Of a stretch of 64,000 nucleotides of DNA, positions 55,932 through 64,000 are shown piece by piece; within the stretch, counting starts at the first letter, position 1; every line of letters starts with the position of its first letter. The notes beneath the pieces are model-generated. The model was not told the DNA's origin and made no database searches. It saw only the letters and a list, made by a program, of their open reading frames with translations. Made by a program: the position numbers and the translations under genes. This DNA is from Phenylobacterium sp. (GTDB taxonomy: Bacteria; Pseudomonadota; Alphaproteobacteria; Caulobacterales; Caulobacteraceae). Location of the stretch: contig NZ_JAKRSA010000009.1 of the NCBI RefSeq assembly GCF_022402485.1, positions 62,001 through 126,000 of the forward strand. The letters are read 5' to 3'.

Positions 55932-57023
55932 TTATCTGGCGGTCTGTTCGACCAGGTCGGCCAGCCGTTCGGCGGCGTCCGGGCGGGCGATGGAGCGGGC
56001 ACCGGCGGACATGCGCGCCAGCCGGTTGGGATTGGTCAGCAGTTTTTCCAGGGCCGAGGCCATGGACTCCACGGTGAGCTGGTTCTCCCGGGCAATCACC
56101 GCGCCGCCGGCCTCGACCATCACCTGGGCGTTCTGGCCCTGATCATCATCCAGGGCGACGGCCAGGGGCACCAGGATAGAGGGCCGACCGGCGATGGCGA
56201 ACTCGCACACGGTGCCGGCCCCGGAGCGGCCAACCACCAGATGGGACTGACGCAGGCGGGTGGCCATGTCGCGGAAGAATGGCGCGATCTCGGCCTCGAC
56301 CATGGCGTCGGCATAGGTGCGCCGGGCAATGTCCATGGACTCCTTGCGGGTCTGCTGCTGGACCCGCAGGCGGACCCGCAGATGCTCTGGCAGGGCGAGG
56401 ATGGCCTCGGGCATCAGCTCCGACAGAAGCCGCGCGCCCTGACTGCCGCCGGTGATCAAGAGGCGCAGGGTGCCGCCATCTTCAGGGGGCAGATAGGGTT
56501 TGTCGGCCAGGTCGCGGATCTCCTGGCGGACCGGATTGCCCACCACCACGGCCTTGGCGGCGGCCTTGGGCGGGGCCTTCTGCAGACTGGGAAAGGCGCA
56601 GGCCACGGCGGTCACGTGGCTGGCCAGGCGCCGGTTGGCCCGGCCCATGACCGCGTTCTGCTCGTGGATGACCGTCGGCCGGCCCTGGGTGATGGCCGCC
56701 AGCAGGCCGGGAACCGAAGGGTAGCCGCCAAAGCCCACGACCACGGCCGGGTCCAGGCGCTTGAACGCCGCGCGGGCCTGCATCACCCCCTGGAAGATGG
56801 CGAGGCCGGCCTTGGCCATGCCGATGGGGTCGCCGGACCGGAAGGTGCTGGCCGACAGGCCGATGCGCTCCTCGGCGGGGAAGCTCTCGGCAAACGCCGC
56901 GACCCGCTCATCAGAGGCCAGCGCCACGCGCCAGCCACGGGCGATCAGTGTCTCAGCGAGCGCCTGGGCGGGAAAAAGATGGCCTCCGGTTCCCCCGGCG
57001 GCAACCACGGCGAGCTTACGCAT
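55932..57023 (-). CDS. murG: UDP-GlcNAc--undecaprenyl-pyrophosphoryl-MurNAc-pentapeptide GlcNAc transferase
   Basis: A 363-residue GT-B glycosyltransferase on the inner face of the membrane, converting lipid I to lipid II. The first glycine-rich loop [17 protein letters not shown] lies at the N-terminus; [11 protein letters not shown] and [12 protein letters not shown] follow, then the UDP-GlcNAc site GGSQGARLL and [23 protein letters not shown] at 57023; the frame extends to 57077 into ftsW without similarity. Eleven or so bases behind ftsW. Confidence 0.96.
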   Translation of the reverse strand: MRKLAVVAAGGTGGHLFPAQALAETLIARGWRVALASDERVAAFAESFPAEERIGLSASTFRSGDPIGMAKAGLAIFQGVMQARAAFKRLDPAVVVGFGGYPSVPGLLAAITQGRPTVIHEQNAVMGRANRRLASHVTAVACAFPSLQKAPPKAAAKAVVVGNPVRQEIRDLADKPYLPPEDGGTLRLLITGGSQGARLLSELMPEAILALPEHLRVRLRVQQQTRKESMDIARRTYADAMVEAEIAPFFRDMATRLRQSHLVVGRSGAGTVCEFAIAGRPSILVPLAVALDDDQGQNAQVMVEAGGAVIARENQLTVESMASALEKLLTNPNRLARMSAGARSIARPDAAERLADLVEQTAR

Positions 57024-57033
57024 AAGGGCTCGT

Positions 57034-58227
57034 TTAGGCGAAGGCGCCGGCCTTGGCGAGCCCCTCGGCAGGGGCATAGGCCCCGGGCCGGCGTCGGGTC
57101 AGGGCCAAGGCCAGGCCAAGGGTGAGGCCAGATGCGATCAGGGACGATCCCCCATAGGAGATGAAGGGCAGGGTCATGCCCTTGGTGGGGATCAGGTTGA
57201 GGTTCACCGCGATGTTGATGATCGCCTGCTGACCCACCAGCACGAAGAGCCCGGCGGCGGCCACCTGCTCGAAGGTGTTGGAGAGTTTCATGGCGCGATG
57301 CAGGCCGCGGATGACGATCAGGGCGAACAGGCTGATGACGATCAGGCTGAACACCAGTCCGTACTCCTCGGCCGCCACCGAATAGATGAAGTCGTTGTGC
57401 AGGTCGGGGACGTGACGCTTCATGACCCCCTCCCCTGGCCCACGGCCAAACAGGCCGCCGGCCGCGATGGCCTCAGCGGCCCGGTCCACCTGATGGGTGT
57501 CGGCGGCTTCGGGCCGGAAGAAGCGGTTCACCCGGTCGGCCACATGGGGAAAGACGAAATAGGTGGCGAACAGGCCACAAAGTGCTGTGGCGGCCAGCAG
57601 CATCACCCAAGACAGGGGCACGCCCGCCATCCAGAAGGCGGCGCCGAAGGCGATGGTGATCAGCACGGTCTGCCCGAGGTCGGGTTGCATCAGCAGCAGA
57701 CCCACCGCCAGGACATAGAGGCCAAAGGCGATACTGACGCCGGGCACCCCTTGCCCCTTCTGGCCCTCGGAGAACATCCAGGCCACCAGGATGATCAGGG
57801 CCGGCTTCATGAACTCAGAGGGCTGCAGGGTGAAACCTGCGAACTGAATCCAGCGGGTCGCGCCCTTGGCGTTATGCCCCAGGAACGGCAGGGCGATCAT
57901 CAGGAGGATCGCGCCGAGGAAAATGAAGAAGGCGGCCCGTCGCACCCAGCGGATGTCCAGCATGGAGACCCCGAGCATGACGCCGGTGCCCATGATGGCG
58001 AAGACACACTGACGAATGGCGAAGTGGAAGGGATCGCCCACATTCATCCGCGCCGCTGCCGCCGGGCTGGCGGCGAAGGACAACAGGATCCCAAGGCCAA
58101 TCAGAAGGGCGACGGCACCCAGCAGCCAGCGGTCGATGGTCCACCACCAGACCCCAAGCGGCGAGCGGTCGCTGCGGGCAAAGGCATGGGCCTGGTTTGA
58201 CCGGGCCACGGGGTCGGCCGCGCTCAC
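57034..58227 (-). CDS. ftsW: Cell division lipid II polymerase FtsW (SEDS family)
   Basis: A 397-residue integral membrane glycosyltransferase of the SEDS family with about ten membrane helices, which polymerises septal glycan together with FtsI. Conserved pieces include RWIQFAGFTLQPSEFMKPALI, the QPDLGQT segment with its functional Asp, and the late loop GPGEGVMKRHVPDLHNDFIY with SYGGSSL near the end. The start is GTG at 58227, overlapping the murD stop (GTGA). It sits between murD and murG as in most division clusters. Confidence 0.95.
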   Translation of the reverse strand: MSAADPVARSNQAHAFARSDRSPLGVWWWTIDRWLLGAVALLIGLGILLSFAASPAAAARMNVGDPFHFAIRQCVFAIMGTGVMLGVSMLDIRWVRRAAFFIFLGAILLMIALPFLGHNAKGATRWIQFAGFTLQPSEFMKPALIILVAWMFSEGQKGQGVPGVSIAFGLYVLAVGLLLMQPDLGQTVLITIAFGAAFWMAGVPLSWVMLLAATALCGLFATYFVFPHVADRVNRFFRPEAADTHQVDRAAEAIAAGGLFGRGPGEGVMKRHVPDLHNDFIYSVAAEEYGLVFSLIVISLFALIVIRGLHRAMKLSNTFEQVAAAGLFVLVGQQAIINIAVNLNLIPTKGMTLPFISYGGSSLIASGLTLGLALALTRRRPGAYAPAEGLAKAGAFA

Positions 58228-59639
58228 GCCCGCGCGCCCTGCTGGACCGGCGCGTCGAGGCCAAGGACCGCAGCCCGGAAGGCCTCACCCCGGGCTTCGA
58301 AGTCGGCGAACTGGTCAAAGGAGGCGCAGGCTGGCGACAGCAGCACCACGGCGTCCTGCCCTGTGGCCGCAGCGTCGGCATAGGCCTGCTGGACCGCGCG
58401 CTCCAGATCGCCGCATTGGGCCACCGGCGCAGCACCCTCCAGAACCTCAGCGAAGGCCGGCGCGGCCTCACCGATCAGATAGGCCTTCTCAATCCGGGGA
58501 AAGAGGTCGTTCAGGCTCTCAATGCCGCGCGTTTTCGCCTGTCCACCGGCGATCCAGTAGAATTTGGGATAGCTGGACATGGCCTGGCGGGCGGCGTCCG
58601 CATTGGTGGCCTTGGAGTCATTGACGAAGCGGACCCGACCCACCTGGCCGACCGTCTCCATCCGATGGGCGAGCCCCGGAAAGGTCATCAGACCCTCAGC
58701 GGCTTCTTCCGGCGTGAGGCCAAGCCCGCGGGCGGCACTGTAGGCCGCTGCTGCGTTCTGCCAGTTGTGGCGGCCCGGCAGAGACTTGGCCCGAAGGAGA
58801 TCGGCGATCTCCACCGCCCGCTCCCCGGTGGCGTCATAGAGCAGGCCCTGCAGGACATAGACCCCCCGCCCAATCGCCTTGGAGGCGGAGATCGGCACGA
58901 TGGTCCGGCGATTGGCGGCCACCACCTCAGTGCAGATCCGCTGGCCGTAGGGGTCATCGACGCCAATGACGGCGGTGTCGCCCTTGCCCTGGTTCAGCAG
59001 CACCCGCCGCTTGGCCGCCACATAGCCCTCCATACCCCCATGGCGATCCAGATGGTCGGGGGAGATGTTCAAGAGGATCGAGACGTCGGGCTTCAGGCTG
59101 GAGGTGAGGTCCAGCTGGTAGGAGGAGATCTCCAGCACATAGACCGCCCCCCCATGCATATCGTCCAGGCCCAGGACACCGTAGCCTATATTCCCCCCGA
59201 TGCGGGTGTCGCGGCCGGCGCTGGAGCAGATGTGGGCGATGAGGGCGGTGGTGGTGGACTTGCCGTTGGTCCCGGTGATGGCGACCACCTTGGGCCGCTT
59301 GTGTTCAGGGGCGGCATTCACAGCCCGGGCGAAGAGCTCGATATCCCCGAGGACCTCTACCCCCGCTGCCTTGGCGCGCTCGACGGTCCAGTGCGGCGCG
59401 GGGTGGGTCAGAGGAACCCCGGGTGACAACAGCAGGGCCGCAAAGCTCCACCAGTCGGCAGATGTAAGGTCAGTGAGTTCAAAACCCTCGGCGATGGCCG
59501 CTTCCCGGGCTGCCGGGCGATCATCCCAGAGCGCCAGGTTCGCGCCGCCGGCCTGTAGGGCGCGGGCAGCGGCAAGCCCAGTGCGGGCGAGGCCAAACAC
59601 CGCCACCGTCTTGCCTTCGAAACCACGGACCGGGATCAT
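58224..59639 (-). CDS. murD: UDP-N-acetylmuramoyl-L-alanine--D-glutamate ligase
   Basis: A 471-residue Mur ligase that adds D-Glu. FGLARTGLAAARAL starts the N-terminal domain, the ATP loop is GTNGKSTTTALIAH (about 120-133), the central domain has SYQLDLTSSLKPDVSILLN-ISPDHLDRHG and the C-terminal domain NDSKATNADAARQA. ATG at 59639, 18 bases after the mraY stop. Confidence 0.96.
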   Translation of the reverse strand: MIPVRGFEGKTVAVFGLARTGLAAARALQAGGANLALWDDRPAAREAAIAEGFELTDLTSADWWSFAALLLSPGVPLTHPAPHWTVERAKAAGVEVLGDIELFARAVNAAPEHKRPKVVAITGTNGKSTTTALIAHICSSAGRDTRIGGNIGYGVLGLDDMHGGAVYVLEISSYQLDLTSSLKPDVSILLNISPDHLDRHGGMEGYVAAKRRVLLNQGKGDTAVIGVDDPYGQRICTEVVAANRRTIVPISASKAIGRGVYVLQGLLYDATGERAVEIADLLRAKSLPGRHNWQNAAAAYSAARGLGLTPEEAAEGLMTFPGLAHRMETVGQVGRVRFVNDSKATNADAARQAMSSYPKFYWIAGGQAKTRGIESLNDLFPRIEKAYLIGEAAPAFAEVLEGAAPVAQCGDLERAVQQAYADAAATGQDAVVLLSPACASFDQFADFEARGEAFRAAVLGLDAPVQQGARA

Positions 59640-59657
59640 GGGTCTGCTCTGGCCTCT

Positions 59658-60767
59658 CTATCGCAGCTTCAGGGTCGCAAGACCCAGCAGGGCAAGCATC
59701 ACCGCCACGATCCAGAACCGGATCACCACAGTGGATTCAGACCAGCCGAGCTTTTCGAAGTGGTGGTGGATCGGTGCCATGCGGAATACGCGCTTGCCGG
59801 TGAGCTTGAACGACACCACCTGGATCATCACCGAAAGGGTCTCGAGCACGAAAAGCCCGCCGACAATGGCCAGGACGATCTCATGCTTGGTGGCCACCGC
59901 CACGGTACCGAGGGCACCCCCCAGGGCGAGGGAACCGGTGTCGCCCATGAAGATCTTTGCGGGGGGCGCATTGTACCAGAGGAAGCCCAGCCCTGCCCCG
60001 ATGATGGCGCCGCAGAACACCGCCACCTCGCCCACCCCGGGCACGAAGTGGAGCTGGAGATAGTTGGCGAACAGGTAGTTGCCGACCAGATAGGCAATGA
60101 GCCCAAAGGCGGCTGCGGCGATCATCACCGGCACGGTGGCCAGGCCATCGAGGCCGTCGGTGAAGTTCACCGCATTGGCGGCACCTACGATCACCAGCGC
60201 GCCGAACACCAGATAGAACCAGCCCAGATCCAGCAGGAAGTGCTTGAAGATCGGGAAGGCCAGTGAGGTGTTCAGGTCCGGCGACTCGGCTGTGCGTGCG
60301 CCATAGATGATCAGAATGGCCACGGCCGCCAGGGCCACGGCCAGCTCCAGGATCAGGCGGACCCGACTGGAAACCCCGGCGGTGCTCTGCTTGGTGACCT
60401 TGGCGTAGTCGTCGGTAAAGCCCAGCACGCCATAGCTGGCAGTGACGAACAGCACGACCCAGACATAGACGTTGGACAGGTCGGCCCAGAGCAGGGTGCC
60501 GACGATCAGGCCGGCGAGGATCATCACCCCGCCCATGGTCGGGGTCCCGGCCTTTTCAACGATGTGACGTTCAATGCCGTCAGCCCGGATCGGCTGACCC
60601 TTGCCCTGCTTGGCCTGCATCCAGCGGATGAAGCGCGACCCCATCAGGATCACCACCAGCTGGGCGGTAAACAGAGCCATTCCCGTCCGGAATGTCAGAT
60701 ATTTCAGCAGGTTGAGAAAGGGGACGTGTCCGTCCGCCGCCAACTGCGTATAGAGCCAATAGAACAT
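59658..60767 (-). CDS. mraY: Phospho-N-acetylmuramoyl-pentapeptide-transferase
   Basis: A 369-residue ten-helix membrane enzyme that joins phospho-MurNAc-pentapeptide to undecaprenyl phosphate, giving lipid I. The double Asp in [14 protein letters not shown], the [13 protein letters not shown] loop, [10 protein letters not shown] and the histidine-rich [14 protein letters not shown] loop form the active site. ATG at 60767 shares one base with the murF stop (TAATG), so translation is probably coupled. Confidence 0.97.
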   Translation of the reverse strand: MFYWLYTQLAADGHVPFLNLLKYLTFRTGMALFTAQLVVILMGSRFIRWMQAKQGKGQPIRADGIERHIVEKAGTPTMGGVMILAGLIVGTLLWADLSNVYVWVVLFVTASYGVLGFTDDYAKVTKQSTAGVSSRVRLILELAVALAAVAILIIYGARTAESPDLNTSLAFPIFKHFLLDLGWFYLVFGALVIVGAANAVNFTDGLDGLATVPVMIAAAAFGLIAYLVGNYLFANYLQLHFVPGVGEVAVFCGAIIGAGLGFLWYNAPPAKIFMGDTGSLALGGALGTVAVATKHEIVLAIVGGLFVLETLSVMIQVVSFKLTGKRVFRMAPIHHHFEKLGWSESTVVIRFWIVAVMLALLGLATLKLR

Positions 60768-62164
60768 TAGCCCCGCTCCCCATACGAACGTCCCGCCTCA
60801 ACCAGGGCGGCCGCGACCACCCCGGATCGGGAGCCGTTCGACCCCTTCACCATCACCACATCGCCAGGCTCTACGGCCTGGGCGACCTGCGGCCCAATCT
60901 GAGCTGCGCTTTCGGCGTAGCCGCCCCGACGAGTCGAAGGAAGGGCGTCCCAGAGGGATTTCATCAGCGGCCCGGCGCAGAAGACCAGATCCACCTTGGC
61001 CGCCTCCAGCGGTTCAGCCAGGGCGCGGTGGAAGGCCTCCGCCTCGCCCCCGAGCTCCAGCATGTCCGTCAGCGCGACGATCCGTCGCCCCTGCGTCTTC
61101 CGGGCCCCAAGGCTTGAAATTGCGGCGGCCATGGAGATCGGATTGGCGTTGTAGCTTTCGTCGATCAGAGTGAAGTCGCCACCAGCCAAAGAGACCTGGC
61201 GCTCAGCGCCACGTCCCGCCAGGGGCTCAAAGGCTCCCAGGGCAGTGAGGCTGTCCTCCAGGGTCACATCCAGGGCATGCAGCATCGCCAGGACGGCCAT
61301 GCTGTTCAGGCCCCAGTGAAAGCCCGTCTGAAGAATGGGGAAGTCCAGGGTCTGGCCATGCAGACGGGCCTTGACCATCGCCTGGCCTGGCCCCGGATTG
61401 AAGCCGAGCAGCCGGACATCGGCCCCCTCGCCTGTCCCGAAGGTCACCACCTGCGCCCCCACCCGGCGGGCGGCGGTCTGCAACGGGTCGAACCAGACAT
61501 TGTCGGCGTTCAGGATCGCCACGCCACCAGGCTCCAGGCCATCAAGGATCTCGGCCTTGGCCTTGGCCACCCCGGCCTCGCCGTCAGGAAAGTTCTCCAC
61601 ATGGACCGGCCCGACGGTGGTGATCAGGGCCGCATGGGGCGCGACCATCTGTGACAGCGGCGTGATCTCGTCGGCGTGGTTCATCCCAATCTCGAACACC
61701 GCACGTTCGGTGTCCCGGGGCATCCGCGCCAGGGTCAGCGGCACGCCGATGTGGTTGTTATAGGACTTCACCGACGAATGGGCCTTGCCGGCCAGGGCGA
61801 GCCCCGCCCGTACGGCCTGGGTGACACTGGTCTTACCTACCGACCCGGTGACCGCACCCCGGCGGGTCTGGGCTGCGCGGATGCGGGCGGCCACCCCCAG
61901 GGCCTCCAGGGCCTTGAACGTGTCCGGAACCAGGACGGCCGGACCATCCTGTGATTGCGACACCAAGGCACCAGCGGCACCCTGTCCCATGGCCTGGGGA
62001 ATGAACTCATGACCATCGCGGACGCCAGCCAGGGCGATGAACAGGTCACCAGGTTCCACCGAGCGGCTGTCGATGGACAGGCCGCTGACGGAGAAGTTGC
62101 CACCGATGACCTCGCCACCGACGGCCTGGGCGATCTCGTTCGCGGTCCAGAGGGGCTCAGACAT
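60767..62164 (-). CDS. murF: UDP-N-acetylmuramoyl-tripeptide--D-alanyl-D-alanine ligase
   Basis: A 465-residue Mur ligase that adds the D-Ala-D-Ala made by Ddl. The N-terminal [16 protein letters not shown] substrate domain, the ATP loop ([12 protein letters not shown], Ser-Val variant of GTNGKT), the [11 protein letters not shown] segment and [12 protein letters not shown] of the C-terminal half are present. ATG at 62164 follows GGAGG at seven bases, so it is preferred to GTG 62170. Overlaps the end of murE by eight bases. Confidence 0.96.
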   Translation of the reverse strand: MSEPLWTANEIAQAVGGEVIGGNFSVSGLSIDSRSVEPGDLFIALAGVRDGHEFIPQAMGQGAAGALVSQSQDGPAVLVPDTFKALEALGVAARIRAAQTRRGAVTGSVGKTSVTQAVRAGLALAGKAHSSVKSYNNHIGVPLTLARMPRDTERAVFEIGMNHADEITPLSQMVAPHAALITTVGPVHVENFPDGEAGVAKAKAEILDGLEPGGVAILNADNVWFDPLQTAARRVGAQVVTFGTGEGADVRLLGFNPGPGQAMVKARLHGQTLDFPILQTGFHWGLNSMAVLAMLHALDVTLEDSLTALGAFEPLAGRGAERQVSLAGGDFTLIDESYNANPISMAAAISSLGARKTQGRRIVALTDMLELGGEAEAFHRALAEPLEAAKVDLVFCAGPLMKSLWDALPSTRRGGYAESAAQIGPQVAQAVEPGDVVMVKGSNGSRSGVVAAALVEAGRSYGERG

Positions 62165-63608
62165 GGACACCCTCCAGGGCCTTAGCGGTCACCGCCACGT
62201 CATCGAAGGGATGGACGACGCCCGCGATCGTCTGGCCCTGCTCATGGCCCTTGCCGGCCACCACCAGCACGTCGCCCTCGCGCAGGAGGGCCACAGCCGC
62301 GGCGATGGCCGCCCGTCGGTCGCCAATATCCTGGGCCTGTGGCGCGCCAGCCCGAACCTGCGCCCGGATGGCTGCTGGATCTTCACTGCGGGGATTGTCG
62401 TCGGTGACAATGGCGACATCGGCCAGTTCCGCCGCCGCCGCCCCCATCAGGGGACGCTTGGTGGCGTCCCGATCGCCGCCGGCCCCGAACACCACGATCA
62501 GCCGGCCACGGGTATGGGGCCGAAGCGCAGAAAGGGCTGTCCTGAGGCCATCGGGAGTGTGGGCATAGTCCACATAGGCCTCACCGCCCCGGGGGCCAGA
62601 CCCCACACGCTGCATACGACCAGGGGCCCCCTGCAGCCGCTCCAGAGCCGCCAGCACCGTTTCGATACTCTCACCGGCGGCCAGGCAAAGACCTGCAGCC
62701 GCCAGGGCATTGGCAGCCTGGAAGGCGCCGGCCAGGGGCAGTCGGAGGTCAAAGGTCCGGCCATCATAGGACAGGCTCATGCGCTGACCGTCCGGCAACA
62801 GCTCCCGCCGGTTCAGCCGCAGGCTCTGGCCAGCCTCTCCCACCGACAGGATCGCCTGGCCCGCCTGGATCGCAGCGGCAGCGAAGGGGCCGAAGTTGTC
62901 AGAGTCGGCATTGAGCACCGCCACGCCGCCCCGGGGCAGCAAGGTCTCAAACAGGCGCAGCTTGGCGGCCCGGTAGGTGTCCATGTCGCCATGGTAGTCC
63001 AGGTGATCCTGGGTCAGATTGAGAAAGCCCGCTGCCTTCAGCCGTACGCCGTCCAGGCGGCGCTGATCGATCCCATGGGAGGACGCCTCCAGGGCCAGGT
63101 GCGTGACCCCGAGGCGGGCCAAACGCGCCAGCAGTTCGGCCAGGTCGCCGGCATCCGGCGTGGTGAGGCCCGGCGGCGTCAGCTGCTCGTCCAGGTCAGG
63201 CCCCGTGGCCAGCACGCCGAGGGTGCCCATGCTGGCGGCACGGCGCCCGGCGCTGGCAAAGATCTGCCGGCAGAAGGTGGCCACCGAGGTCTTGCCGTTG
63301 GTGCCGGTGACTGCCACGCAGACCGGGGGCTGGGCCCCCCAGAAGGCGGCGCCGGCCAGAGCATAGGCCCGACGGGGATCAGCCGTGGCGACCACGGGCA
63401 CCCCCAGATCCTGCAAGGGATGTGGCGCAATCACCGCAGCGGCGCCAGCGCTGACCGCCTGGGCCGCATAGGCTGAACCATCCGCCAGGGACCCTGGCAG
63501 GGCGGCGAACAGGAAGCCTGGCCTGACCTTGCGGCTGTCGGCGGTGACACCGGTAATATCGGGATCCTGAGGCAGGTCCTGGGCGATCAGGGTGGAGAGC
63601 CGGGGCAT
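62157..63608 (-). CDS. murE: UDP-N-acetylmuramoyl-L-alanyl-D-glutamate--2,6-diaminopimelate ligase
   Basis: A 483-residue Mur ligase that adds the third residue of the stem peptide. TADSRKVRPGFLFAALPG, the ATP loop GTNGKTSVATFC, ASSHGIDQRRLDGV and LTQDHLDYHGDMDTY are visible. The DNPR motif in VTDDNPRSEDP marks meso-diaminopimelate (not lysine) specificity. ATG at 63608 overlaps the ftsI stop by four bases (ATGA). Confidence 0.97.
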   Translation of the reverse strand: MPRLSTLIAQDLPQDPDITGVTADSRKVRPGFLFAALPGSLADGSAYAAQAVSAGAAAVIAPHPLQDLGVPVVATADPRRAYALAGAAFWGAQPPVCVAVTGTNGKTSVATFCRQIFASAGRRAASMGTLGVLATGPDLDEQLTPPGLTTPDAGDLAELLARLARLGVTHLALEASSHGIDQRRLDGVRLKAAGFLNLTQDHLDYHGDMDTYRAAKLRLFETLLPRGGVAVLNADSDNFGPFAAAAIQAGQAILSVGEAGQSLRLNRRELLPDGQRMSLSYDGRTFDLRLPLAGAFQAANALAAAGLCLAAGESIETVLAALERLQGAPGRMQRVGSGPRGGEAYVDYAHTPDGLRTALSALRPHTRGRLIVVFGAGGDRDATKRPLMGAAAAELADVAIVTDDNPRSEDPAAIRAQVRAGAPQAQDIGDRRAAIAAAVALLREGDVLVVAGKGHEQGQTIAGVVHPFDDVAVTAKALEGVHV

Positions 63609-64000
63609 CAACGGGCCTCCGCAAGGATCGTGGGAGCCGAAGCCAACCGGGGCTGATGCTCCAGCGGACCGATGTGCCGGGAAATGCCCAGGAACGGCGC
63701 AATCCGTGAAATCAGGGCCCCCGTGGCGGGGGCAGCGACCCAGCCGCCGGTGGAATAGCCGAAGGTCTCCGGCGAGCCATGGGGCTCATCCAGCAGGATC
63801 AATACGAAATAGCGGTCATTCTCCAGGGGGCCATCCGAGGGGAAGACCGCGGCAAAGGACGAGACCTGACGCTTGTCATTGTAGCGGCGAATGGCCGGAT
63901 CGTACTTTTCGCCCGTGCCGGTCTTGCCGCCGACGCTTAAGCCCGCCGCATCGGCCTTCCCGCCGCTGCCGCCAGTGACATTGGCGCGCATGATCTGCAG
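63608..64000 (-). CDS. ftsI: Peptidoglycan D,D-transpeptidase FtsI (PBP3), C-terminal part; rest outside window
   Basis: About 130 C-terminal residues of a class B penicillin-binding protein; the frame runs on past the right edge. The third active-site box KTGT is seen in VGGKTGTGEKY, and FAAVFPSDGPLENDRYFVLI is the usual strand after it. The catalytic Ser (SxxK) and SxN boxes lie outside the window. FtsI crosslinks septal peptidoglycan with FtsW. First visible gene of the mur operon; its stop overlaps the murE start. Confidence 0.93.
   Translation of the reverse strand: MQIMRANVTGGSGGKADAAGLSVGGKTGTGEKYDPAIRRYNDKRQVSSFAAVFPSDGPLENDRYFVLILLDEPHGSPETFGYSTGGWVAAPATGALISRIAPFLGISRHIGPLEHQPRLASAPTILAEAR

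Overview
The window is a GC-rich alphaproteobacterial chromosome segment, most probably from the Caulobacteraceae (Caulobacter or Phenylobacterium). The reasons are the gene order of the division and cell-wall cluster (ftsI-murE-murF-mraY-murD-ftsW-murG-murC-murB ... ddl-ftsQ-ftsA-ftsZ), a long-linker FtsZ, GANTC sites and a CtrA half-site in front of ftsZ, a CtrA-like box inside ddl upstream of ftsQ, and several protein families typical of this group (DUF6134, DUF6152, alginate-export-like porin). No rRNA, tRNA, CRISPR array, transposase or phage gene was recognised.

Layout. Bases 1-98 hold the end of an M48 peptidase. Bases 138-2308 are a three-gene minus-strand operon (carboxymuconolactone-decarboxylase-like protein and two short-chain dehydrogenases). 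Bases 2309-3234 hold an intergenic repeat and a lower-GC aminoglycoside 6'-N-acetyltransferase-like gene. Bases 3305-5265 are the glutathione-dependent formaldehyde pair (adhC, fghA). Bases 5422-7623 are an NfeD protease plus stomatin pair. Bases 7639-10342 are a CoA-ester module (CaiB/BaiF transferase, CitE-like lyase, MaoC hydratase), followed by an alkyl sulfatase and an outer-membrane channel (to 13940). Bases 14126-23065 contain a DUF1993 gene, glutamate synthase (gltB, gltD), a small conserved protein, a sugar transferase and rlmJ. Bases 23195-28255 hold small secreted proteins, a TonB-dependent receptor that lacks a signal peptide, and an RTX serralysin-like protease. Bases 28296-36336 hold a UvrD helicase, a Rieske-oxygenase relative without the Rieske cluster, prmA, a DUF6134/DUF6152/membrane-protein group and an M24 aminopeptidase. 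Bases 36486-37168 hold a lower-GC secreted protein gene and a second copy of the repeat.

From 37169 to the end almost everything is on the minus strand and builds or splits the cell: ligA, recN, bamD, lpxC, ftsZ, ftsA, ftsQ, ddl, then (after an interruption) murB, murC, murG, ftsW, murD, mraY, murF, murE and the end of ftsI. Together these make the lipid-linked peptidoglycan precursor (MurB-F, Ddl, MraY, MurG), polymerise and crosslink it at the septum (FtsW, FtsI), position the division ring (FtsZ, FtsA, FtsQ) and supply the outer membrane (LpxC, BamD). The interruption between ddl and murB carries a two-gene RND efflux operon and, on the other strand, a Phd/RelE-type toxin-antitoxin locus whose toxin reading frame is broken near its start.

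The observations most worth a second look are the Rieske-less oxygenase, the DUF6152 protein predicted to mature to an N-terminal histidine beside a CopD-like membrane protein, the insertion in the division cluster with its broken toxin, the cell-cycle-type regulatory sites at ftsQ and ftsZ, and the repeat that occurs next to both low-GC genes. I do not see a clear, wholly new multi-gene defence or metabolic system. Start codons were chosen by eye from Shine-Dalgarno spacing and family length.
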